Assembly: GCA_008501785.1 (NCBI GenBank)
Contig: QQUD01000565.1
Coordinates: 1 to 21,738, forward strand
Source of the DNA: Chloroflexota bacterium
GTDB taxonomy: Bacteria; Chloroflexota; Anaerolineae; Promineifilales; Promineifilaceae
Direction: 5' to 3'
DNA length: 21,738 nt
Position 1 is the first letter of the stretch, and each line of letters begins with the position of its first letter. This document shows positions 14,968 through 21,738 of the stretch, piece by piece. The translations under genes were made by a program, and so were the position numbers. Under the pieces are notes generated by a model. That model was not told the DNA's origin and did no database searches. It was given only the letters and a program-made list of their open reading frames with translations.

Positions 14968-15612
14968 ATGTTTAGAAAGCCAACCCCTCGAGAAGCTTTA
15001 GATTTACTAGAATTCCAATTAGAGGTAGGCAAGGATCTCCATAGGGGGGAATTATTTGACTCAGAAGCTTATCTTTTATGGGAGAATACAACAAGAGAAT
15101 TTCTTACAAGTATTTTCGGGACCAACTCTGGAAATGTTGTAAATTTCCAGCCTTCTAATCAAACCATTGCTAAACGCAAAGGTGCACCCCAGCTATGGTG
15201 GAATGAGTTTGGTCGAAGTCCGTTATCTGAACAACTTATTATTCTGAGAAGTGCATTAGAGCAAATTGCGATTCAGTTCGACCCGGATGAGACCTCTCAG
15301 TCTGAACGACGTTTAGGAAAATCTAGCAATACAGACACAAACTTCCCTATAGACGCAAATGAAGCCCTGTTGGCCATCGATCTACTGAAAATGTCTAAGA
15401 TGGTAGACGACAAATTTGGTTTTGATGAGTTAGAAGGAATCTGTTTTGAATCAGGTTTTGATTACGACCAAGCAATAGGTAAGATACCCAAAAAGGATGC
15501 AGCGATTCGAGAGTTGATAGGGTTTGCCAAGCGTCGAGATAAATTAGCTGATTTACTTCAAACACTAATTCAACTACGTCCCGGCACTAATTGGATATCT
15601 GAATTGATGTGA
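14968..15612 (+). CDS. Protein with C-terminal effector-associated (EAD/Death-like) domain
   Basis: A 214-residue soluble protein. The ATG at 14968 is chosen over a GTG at 14956 that overlaps the previous stop codon; AGGAG lies 11 bases upstream. The N-terminal part (about 7-60, LLEFQLEVGKDLHRGELF, then ENTTREFLTSIFG) is helical and ends in an FG/NF turn seen at the front of several signalling proteins, but I cannot name it. The middle (75-130) is a linker. Residues about 143-210 (DDKFGFDELEGICFESGFDYDQAIG, then RELIGFAKRRDKLADLL, then LRPGTNW) closely follow the small helical effector-associated domains that pair sensors with effectors in NTP-dependent conflict systems of Chloroflexota and cyanobacteria (recalled, Kaur and colleagues). 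No enzymatic effector domain is attached, so it may be an adaptor. Confidence 0.7.
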   Translation: MFRKPTPREALDLLEFQLEVGKDLHRGELFDSEAYLLWENTTREFLTSIFGTNSGNVVNFQPSNQTIAKRKGAPQLWWNEFGRSPLSEQLIILRSALEQIAIQFDPDETSQSERRLGKSSNTDTNFPIDANEALLAIDLLKMSKMVDDKFGFDELEGICFESGFDYDQAIGKIPKKDAAIRELIGFAKRRDKLADLLQTLIQLRPGTNWISELM

Positions 15613-15649
15613 CAGTTATCTGCTAAATAAGGGATTAAGGAAAGTTTTT

Positions 15650-16318
15650 ATGTCAGAAACATGGATCACCCTAATAACAGGTTCTAGCATTACAATCATA
15701 ACAGGGTTTATCCTGCTACTTATCGAATATCGAACGGGCTGGTTTGCATCAAGTTGGAAAAAAGAATTGTCTTATGAAGTTGTTACTGTCACGTCGCTGG
15801 TAAATACTGAAAATATAATGGGATCTCCGGTGAAATTAACGGTTAATCTAGGTGAACATACTATAGATAATCCAACTTCCATTGTGGTCAAAGTTAAAAA
15901 CACAGGAAGAATGCCCATAGTCCCTAGTGACTTTCATGCTCCAATTACTATCGATTACGGAAATGTTTCCAGTTACCTCTTTACCTTAAATTCTTTTCCA
16001 AGTGATATGAAAATTGAATGGGAAGAATCTATTAACTGGATAGAAAATGAGCGTAAGGCATTCATTGTAAAGCCAATGCTATTCAATCCAGGTGACTTTT
16101 TCACAATTGGGATGATAACAGATGGTTATGATGGAATAGAAGTGCTTAGCAGAGTTGCAGGCATCAAAAATATTCTTCGCGTTGATCCTGAAGCGAAACG
16201 TCAAGTAGAGGCAAAGTTTTTTAACATAATACTAATAGTGTTAAGTTTAATGGCAATAATAATGTTATGTGGTCTTATAGCAATATTTTTGGGCTCATTA
16301 TTAAACGGGGCACAATAA
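15650..16318 (+). CDS. Unknown protein with TM helices at both ends and a beta-rich middle
   Basis: A 222-residue protein not recognised by name. AAGGAAA six bases upstream fixes the ATG. TM1 is about residues 6-26 (WITLITGSSITIITGFILLLI) split by no charge, and TM2 about 190-217 (FFNIILIVLSLMAIIMLCG... then IAIFLGSLL). Between them, residues about 40-180 form a beta-rich domain (KELSYEVVTVTSL, VKLTVNLG, SIVVKVKNTGRMPIVPSDF, APITIDYG). The same pattern occurs in uncharacterised membrane proteins near conflict systems, as far as I recall. It lies 37 bp behind the EAD-like gene in a low-GC block and may be the membrane-side effector or anchor of that cassette. Its job is inferred from place and shape only. 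Confidence 0.6.
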   Translation: MSETWITLITGSSITIITGFILLLIEYRTGWFASSWKKELSYEVVTVTSLVNTENIMGSPVKLTVNLGEHTIDNPTSIVVKVKNTGRMPIVPSDFHAPITIDYGNVSSYLFTLNSFPSDMKIEWEESINWIENERKAFIVKPMLFNPGDFFTIGMITDGYDGIEVLSRVAGIKNILRVDPEAKRQVEAKFFNIILIVLSLMAIIMLCGLIAIFLGSLLNGAQ

Positions 16319-16325
16319 AATGCAA

Positions 16326-16345
16326 TTAGAAACGGCCGTTTCTAA
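16326..16345. repeat. 20-bp perfect palindrome around ACGGCCGT between convergent genes
   Basis: TTAGAAACGGCCGTTTCTAA is fully self-complementary. It begins 8 bp after the stop of the TM-protein gene and precedes the bidirectional terminator. Confidence 0.85.
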
Positions 16346-16360
16346 CTGGCCCAACCAAAA

Positions 16361-16390
16361 CAAAAGCGACTCATGATGAGTCGCTTTTTT
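16361..16390. terminator. Bidirectional intrinsic terminator
   Basis: AGCGACTCA (16365-16373), TGA loop and TGAGTCGCT (16377-16385), with AAAA before and TTTTTT after. It can end both the plus-strand cassette and, less surely, the minus-strand alpha-2-macroglobulin transcript. Confidence 0.9.
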
Positions 16391-16429
16391 GTTATCAAGA
16401 AATGATGCTATTAGATTTTATTTCAATTG

Positions 16430-19400
16430 CTACTCCACAATCACCCAATTGCTCCCGCTGCGGCCGAACACTTCTGGTGAGTACATCTCTTCCGCTTTGG
16501 CGGGGGGCACGGCGAAGGTGCCGGGGGTGGTGGCGCGGGCGATATAGCTGTATTCGTAGACACCATCCCACAACAGCGTGCTGAACGCTTCGGCGCGTTC
16601 GTCGCGCATGTTTTGGTGCTCGTACCACGGACCCCACCACCAGCTGTACTCAGCGGGTTGCTCGTTAGGCGTTGGCGGTGTGGTGGACACGGCCAGGGTT
16701 GGATTGACAATTTCCAAACCAGCAGGCAGCGGGTCCACGAGCGCCACGTGGTAACGTCGGTTTCTGGCAATCATGGTGATGTTGACTTGCACCAGCGCAC
16801 CGGCTTTGATGTGCCAGATGCCATCGTCATCGATCCACACGTCGTCGGGGTCTTCGACGGCTTCGTAGCTGCGCTGCACGGTGAATCCCATGTCTAGTGG
16901 GTCCAGGTTCAGGTCGGCGGGGGCATAGTTGAGGCCGAAACGGTAGTATAAACGGCCGTTTCCATCCTTCCCGATCACCAAATCATCCGTCCCACCCGCT
17001 TCCGTCAATGCATTTGCCAGGTAGCCCATCGGCACCGTCGTGCGCAAGCTGTCCGTGCTGCGGCCTTCAAACTGATGCTCGGCCACATAATCGGCTCCCA
17101 ACCAAACACGCGCCACAAAGTCCGGCGTTTCCTTTTCAAACGTGTTGAAATAACGGTCCAGCGCCAGCAAAATGAACACATTTTCCTGCGTGTTGTTCCA
17201 GCGCCCTTTTGTGCGATGGGCCATCAAGCCATTGACCACCTTGGGAATCAGGTCGTTTTCAGGATCATTGGCGATCAGCGCATCCAAAATAACGCCATCG
17301 GTGCGCCGGTTGGAGTGCAGCATCAGGTAAGCATCGTCGCCGTAGGAGGTGGTGAAGTTGGCTGCACCAGCCGTTTCCACAGCACGATTGTTGATGTGTT
17401 GGCGAATCTCACTGGCCTCTGCTGAGTCGTTGCCCATCACTTGCCACAGCCACGCCAGCGATTCCAGCGTCAGGTTGTCAATACCAGCCTCGTTGTACAA
17501 GCTGCGCGCTTTCGCTGGGTCCGAGTCGCCTAGTAAATCACGCACATAAAGCGCATACGAACTCAACGCCCAGCGCGTGTTTTGACTGTAATAACTCGGG
17601 TAATAGCTCTCGATGTTGATCAGGTAATCATTGACGCGCCATACCATGTCCTCTGGCACGTCAAACCCTTTTTCTTGGGCGCGTGCCAGCGCATGAGCCA
17701 CGTGAATGCTGTAGAACGGCACAGTTTCTTTGCCGCGCTCCCAAACGGGGAAGCCGCCATCCCAGTTTTGCATCCCTTGCAGGCGCTCGATGTATTTGGG
17801 AACGGCTGCTTCCAATTCAGCTGGCGCAGGCAGTCCTTCCGCTTCAAACGCCGACAGCACATCGCGCAGTGCCGCAATCGCCAAAATGCGTGACGCCAGC
17901 TGTTCTGAGCAAGAATATTCGTAGCTGTACAGATAAATCACCGCATCTGTCAGCGATTGCAGTGCGGTAGATGAAGTGGTGATTTCCAGACCACCAAACT
18001 GCGGAATCACATCTCCGGGCAGCGCCATTGGCTGTAAAACGGCTTCGTCATCAACCACGCCATAGGTGGCAAAGGCCTCGGTGGTGGCGGGTGTGTAAAC
18101 GGGCAGTTCACCCAATGCGGCATCGGCGTAGGGGCCAGAAACGGCCGCGATTTGATAACGTGCCGTGCCTGCACTAGCTGCCGCCGCCGGGAAGCGCACT
18201 TCTACGCGATTATTCGCCGGAACGGTCACACGCCAGCCATTGTTTGCGGTTAGTTCCAGATTGGTTGTTTGCAGCACCACATCCACTTCCATCGGCTCGT
18301 TGGTCTGATTTTGCAGCAGCACCGGGAACTCGAACTGGTCGCCAAAGTTGAGGAAGCGCGGTGCCGACGGGCGCACCATTAGCGGCAAACGTGCCGTCAC
18401 ATTGCTTTCGCCCGTGCCAAACTGGTTGTCACCCGCCACGGCAACGACCATCACTCGATAACGGGTCAAATTGTCAGGCAATTTGACGGCCACGGTGGCC
18501 TGACCGTTGGCATCGGTGTAGGTGGTCGGCGCAAAGGTTGCCAACGGGTTGAAGTCGCTGCGTACCTGAATGGGACTGTTTTCGGCACCGCTTTCATCTG
18601 CCATAGGTGCTGCCGCCATTTCTTCGGCGGGTGCCTCCATTTCCATTATCATATCCTCTTCAACAGCCCCCTCCATTTCAATCGATTTGCGAACTTCTTC
18701 TGCTTGAATTTGTTCTTGCAGCGATTGGGGATCAAGCAGGAAGATGTTGGAACGGCCGTAATTGCCCTGCACCCAAGGTCCCCGCTGTGAATAAAATAGG
18801 CTGAGCGGGTCGCTTAGCTGGTAGTTGGTCAGCGCCAGCACGGCTTCATCAACCACCACCACAGCCAGTTCTGCACCAGACACAGGATTGCCATTGGTAT
18901 CCACGACGGTGACATCAACGGCCGTTTCACTTCCAGGCTCCAGCGCACTGTCATGGGGTGCTACCGTCAGTTCAAGCGTGCGTTCAAGAGGTGGCACAAC
19001 CAATTTGAGGCGGCCAAATGCATAAGCTGGGCGCGGTGGAATGTCTGTAAGCGCCTCATCGCCATCGCCCGTGCGTGGCGCGGAGCCTACTAAATCGACC
19101 TGCACATACAAGTTGGGAATGTGCGCATCGGTGATGGGGATATTCAGCGTGTAGCTGTCTTGCTCAATGCGGAACTGTTCGGTGTAGAGAATGCCGTTGC
19201 GCTCGACGGTGAGCAGCGCTTCGGCGGGTGTGAATGGCGGCTGCACCAAAATTTGAGCGGTGTCGCCCGGTTGGTATGTCTCTTTGTCGGGAATCAGCGT
19301 TACGGTTTCGCGTTCGATGCGGTTGGAACGGGGGCGTGTGCCGCCGCTGACCCAGCGCGTGAATCGGCTTTCGTTAGGACGGCCGTTTTCGTCAGTAACA

Positions 19401-21738
19401 ACGGCCGTTATCTCATACCGACCGCCGTTTTCAGTTTTAAACGTACACTGCACCGGCTCAGCGGCTGATGTGATGGTACATTCTTGTACATCAACGCGTT
19501 CCAAAACGCGGCTGCCGCCTTGCCATTTCCAGATTTCGTTAACGGCCGTTATTTCAATTTCACGGCCCGCAATCGCTTCGCCATCCACATTTGTCACAAT
19601 TGCTTCGATGTCCAGCGGCACGCCTTGTTTCACAAACGAGCGTTCGCTGCGCAGCCCAACGTACAGCTCAGACGGATGCACCAGCAAATAGGTGCTGCTC
19701 GACCACGCCTGCCGGTTTGTATCCATCACCGTCGCATCGGCCGAAACGCTGTATGGGCGCAAAATGGGGGGCAGTGTGTCTTCTTGTTGTTCTTGCGCGT
19801 CCAACTCTTCGTATAGAGGTTCAAAATCGAGCTGCAAATAATGATCGCCTGCGCCATCGGTGACACCGGTGAATGATTCGTAGATGAAGTTATTTGGTTC
19901 GTAATAGTCGTACCACCACCAGGGAATCCATTGGCCAAAGGTGAAGCCAGACCAGTTGGGTGGTCGGTAATTGCTGGGCGCATAGCTCACGTTCCAGGTA
20001 ACTTCGGCGTTGGGCAGCGGTCCGCCTGCGAAGTAGTTTGCCGAAACTGAAACGGTTGCTTGTTCGTTAACGAAGTAAGGTCCAACGGTTTCGTTTTGGG
20101 CCTTTACCTCAAATTCTGGGCGACGGAATTCTTGAATTTGGAAGGAATGATGGTAGCGTGTTCCGTTCCAATTTGGCTGTGTGCCGTTGGCATTGAGAAC
20201 CAAGGAGGCGTACCCTAAATTGACGTGATCGGGCAGGGTGAAGGCGATGTCGAACCCACCTAACTCGCTCACTTCGGTGGTGCCGGTGTGCAGTTCGTTG
20301 CCTTGTGAACCGATGACGGTGTAGGAAACGGCCGTTACGCCGCCACCAACCAACCCAATATCACCATCTTGTTTTGTGCCTAACAAGCGCATCCACCCTT
20401 TGACATGTACTTCTTCACCGGGGCGATACATTTGCCGGTCATCAAACACAAACCAGCGCACTTCATCCCACACTTCAGACCGGCTTTCATTGGACCGTAA
20501 AATGGCTGTGTCGTCCCCCAGTTTGGCAATGAGCAGGGTCATCTCATGCGATTCTGGTGGCAGATCGAATTGAGCCAATCCATTGCTGTCTGTGGTTGCC
20601 TGCACAAAGCCACTTTCAGATGTGATGTTGACACCATTTAATGGCTGGCCATCTAGCAAATTGGTGGTCCAAACCCGCATTGTGCTGTGGTCGTGAAACG
20701 CATCCAGACCGATTTGTGTGACCTGCACCCACGATTTGATCGTGCGGTAGCGTACTTCTTCTTCGTCCGCAAAAATACCCGACGGTGGTTGCACAATCAC
20801 CAACAAATGGCCGGTATCGCCATCTAATACCTCGCTCAGATCAATTGACGTTTCGGTGAGGACATCCTTTTCGCTGTCAATGCGGATGGTCTCGTTCATG
20901 ACGCGCTTGCCGGGAGGGGGCAGCGGCTCATTTGAGCTGAATTTCTGTCGATAACGGGTATACTGATCCCAATCAGCTTCCGGATCAACGGCATAAATCT
21001 GCACGTCTAGCTTGTCATAGTTGATGGAGTAGACCGTGAAAATGGGTGGATCGGCGGCTGGGTCCATTGTGACCAGCCATCGATCTAATCCCGATAAGGC
21101 TTGCGGCGCAGAGCCTACTTTAAACCGCACTGTTTCGTCTTGACCGAGTGTTTGTCCGTAAACATCCTGCATGGTGCCAGCAACGGTGACGCGATAGGTG
21201 GTGCGTCCTGCTGACGAGCCGTAAATGGTGAGCGTGTTGCCGCTGATGTCCACGTAGGCATCGGGCAAAGCTGGTTTTATTTCCAGCATATCCTCAGTGT
21301 AAGCGTCTGCATCGAGTGGATTGTTAAATGAGATTCTAAATGGCGTGAGCGGTGGGCAATCCTCATCGTAGTACCAGCCGCAAACATGCTCCGTGATGCG
21401 CAGTGGCGCGTAGGTGCGGAAGCCGAATGATTGCGCATCTTTGGTGAGGCGTGGTCCCTCGGCGGAGGGTGTGCCGCTGGGGATGGTGACCAGGATTTCG
21501 GCATCTTTGGGCAGAGATTGCTGGGCACGGAAGACGATGAATTGGTCAGAACGGCCGTTTTCCACCATCTGATCCACTTGCTTATTGGCCGCAATTTCAT
21601 CCTCAGTTGCTAGTCGAACCGCTACCGATTGTCCGTCAGCCGTGACTTGCATCTTGGCAAACACTGTTTGTAGGTCAATCTTTTGGTCAAACGCCACAAA
21701 AAAGAGTGGGTCTAACGGCCGTGTGCCCCCATTTGGAT
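16430..21738 (-). CDS. Bacterial alpha-2-macroglobulin family protein (N-terminus outside window)
   Basis: The frame runs open through the right edge (upstream of a GTG at 21697 it reads GGTRPLDPLFFVAFDQ), so the signal peptide is not seen. More than 1765 residues are visible. Order: Ig-like macroglobulin domains with the MG2-type motif (WFVFDDRQMYRPGEEVHVKG), a Glu/Met-rich disordered stretch (about 18570-18695) in the bait-like position, the A2M core (TTYTDANGQATVAVKLPDNL), the thioester domain with CSEQ (CxEQ, codons 17900-17911), alpha-helical toroid repeats (MQNWDGGFPVW), and the C-terminal receptor-like domain ending SNWVIVE. Such proteins trap proteases outside the cell by a conformational change and thioester attack. 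The thioester Cys and Gln are intact. No penicillin-binding partner (pbpC) follows downstream. Nine ACGGCCGT copies are inside, read TAV, NGR or GRS. Confidence 0.95.
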   Translation of the reverse strand, partial: PNGGTRPLDPLFFVAFDQKIDLQTVFAKMQVTADGQSVAVRLATEDEIAANKQVDQMVENGRSDQFIVFRAQQSLPKDAEILVTIPSGTPSAEGPRLTKDAQSFGFRTYAPLRITEHVCGWYYDEDCPPLTPFRISFNNPLDADAYTEDMLEIKPALPDAYVDISGNTLTIYGSSAGRTTYRVTVAGTMQDVYGQTLGQDETVRFKVGSAPQALSGLDRWLVTMDPAADPPIFTVYSINYDKLDVQIYAVDPEADWDQYTRYRQKFSSNEPLPPPGKRVMNETIRIDSEKDVLTETSIDLSEVLDGDTGHLLVIVQPPSGIFADEEEVRYRTIKSWVQVTQIGLDAFHDHSTMRVWTTNLLDGQPLNGVNITSESGFVQATTDSNGLAQFDLPPESHEMTLLIAKLGDDTAILRSNESRSEVWDEVRWFVFDDRQMYRPGEEVHVKGWMRLLGTKQDGDIGLVGGGVTAVSYTVIGSQGNELHTGTTEVSELGGFDIAFTLPDHVNLGYASLVLNANGTQPNWNGTRYHHSFQIQEFRRPEFEVKAQNETVGPYFVNEQATVSVSANYFAGGPLPNAEVTWNVSYAPSNYRPPNWSGFTFGQWIPWWWYDYYEPNNFIYESFTGVTDGAGDHYLQLDFEPLYEELDAQEQQEDTLPPILRPYSVSADATVMDTNRQAWSSSTYLLVHPSELYVGLRSERSFVKQGVPLDIEAIVTNVDGEAIAGREIEITAVNEIWKWQGGSRVLERVDVQECTITSAAEPVQCTFKTENGGRYEITAVVTDENGRPNESRFTRWVSGGTRPRSNRIERETVTLIPDKETYQPGDTAQILVQPPFTPAEALLTVERNGILYTEQFRIEQDSYTLNIPITDAHIPNLYVQVDLVGSAPRTGDGDEALTDIPPRPAYAFGRLKLVVPPLERTLELTVAPHDSALEPGSETAVDVTVVDTNGNPVSGAELAVVVVDEAVLALTNYQLSDPLSLFYSQRGPWVQGNYGRSNIFLLDPQSLQEQIQAEEVRKSIEMEGAVEEDMIMEMEAPAEEMAAAPMADESGAENSPIQVRSDFNPLATFAPTTYTDANGQATVAVKLPDNLTRYRVMVVAVAGDNQFGTGESNVTARLPLMVRPSAPRFLNFGDQFEFPVLLQNQTNEPMEVDVVLQTTNLELTANNGWRVTVPANNRVEVRFPAAAASAGTARYQIAAVSGPYADAALGELPVYTPATTEAFATYGVVDDEAVLQPMALPGDVIPQFGGLEITTSSTALQSLTDAVIYLYSYEYSCSEQLASRILAIAALRDVLSAFEAEGLPAPAELEAAVPKYIERLQGMQNWDGGFPVWERGKETVPFYSIHVAHALARAQEKGFDVPEDMVWRVNDYLINIESYYPSYYSQNTRWALSSYALYVRDLLGDSDPAKARSLYNEAGIDNLTLESLAWLWQVMGNDSAEASEIRQHINNRAVETAGAANFTTSYGDDAYLMLHSNRRTDGVILDALIANDPENDLIPKVVNGLMAHRTKGRWNNTQENVFILLALDRYFNTFEKETPDFVARVWLGADYVAEHQFEGRSTDSLRTTVPMGYLANALTEAGGTDDLVIGKDGNGRLYYRFGLNYAPADLNLDPLDMGFTVQRSYEAVEDPDDVWIDDDGIWHIKAGALVQVNITMIARNRRYHVALVDPLPAGLEIVNPTLAVSTTPPTPNEQPAEYSWWWGPWYEHQNMRDERAEAFSTLLWDGVYEYSYIARATTPGTFAVPPAKAEEMYSPEVFGRSGSNWVIVE

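Larger units (their letters stand above)
55..21722. repeat. Family of 33 dispersed ACGGCCGT palindromes
   Basis: Exact copies start at 55, 395, 749, 984, 1161, 3749, 4034, 4767, 7677, 7869, 8112, 8715, 9206, 9305, 10046, 10099, 10643, 11234, 11862, 11981, 12636, 13148, 13760, 16332, 16952, 18752, 18918, 19379, 19401, 19542, 20328, 21552 and 21715. Most are extended to AACGGCCGTT or AAACGGCCGTTT. They read in genes as TAV, NGR or KRP depending on frame. Gaps without copies: the histidine kinase gene, 4775-7676 and 13768-16331. Counted by eye; a few may be missed. Confidence 0.9.

Noticed and set aside
19121..19863. Plus-strand open frames inside the macroglobulin gene
   Set aside because: Overlap a clear 5.3-kb coding gene on the other strand and show no domain or start signal.

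Overview
The window looks like a piece of a Chloroflexota chromosome, probably Anaerolineae-like. This is an inference from gene style: a membrane glycosyltransferase with a beta-rich outer C-terminal domain, a BTAD-NACHT-membrane fusion, a very large thioester alpha-2-macroglobulin and a 7TM histidine kinase. No rRNA or marker gene is present to prove it. The most striking sequence-wide signal is the palindrome ACGGCCGT, usually inside AAACGGCCGTTT. I count 33 exact copies in 21.7 kb, in genes (all three reading frames), between genes and inside one promoter spacer. About 0.3 copies are expected by chance.

Layout. 1-1111: C-terminal part of a GT39-like membrane glycosyltransferase, cut by the left edge, followed by a perfect 32-bp palindrome. 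1333-3219: orphan 7TM-PAS histidine kinase. 3437-4660: membrane-anchored ferrochelatase/CbiX-like protein. 4756-4913: tRNA-Glu(CTC) with promoter, leader hairpin and terminator. 4960-5015: large inverted repeat. 5047-6258 (minus): M20 amidohydrolase. 6358-6434: dispersed ACCGCAGAG-type repeat. 6554-8476 (minus): likely operon of an ABM-fold monooxygenase-like protein, an SRPBCC protein and an extended SDR. 8663-11497 (plus, divergent): BTAD-NACHT-multi-TM signalling protein.

11.5-13.3 kb is a remnant-rich accessory stretch. It holds a RAYT (REP-associated Y1 transposase) gene with three perfect 42-bp REP palindromes, one inside its own coding sequence. The unit is bracketed by 33-bp direct repeats that read as the start of a type I restriction R-subunit-like gene. 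Further on are one isolated hairpin resembling a type I-E CRISPR repeat, a decayed tRNA-Glu copy that still carries its terminator, and the 3' end of an IS3-family element.

13.3-16.3 kb carries four plus-strand genes, visibly AT-richer at the distal end: a TM protein with a HEAT-like tail, an HNH-derived/zinc-ribbon/HTH protein, a protein with a C-terminal effector-associated (EAD-like) domain, and a protein with TM helices at both ends. The last three sit behind one good promoter and look like a compact, uncharacterised conflict cassette. A bidirectional terminator separates them from the convergent alpha-2-macroglobulin gene (16430 to beyond the right edge), which keeps its CxEQ thioester motif.
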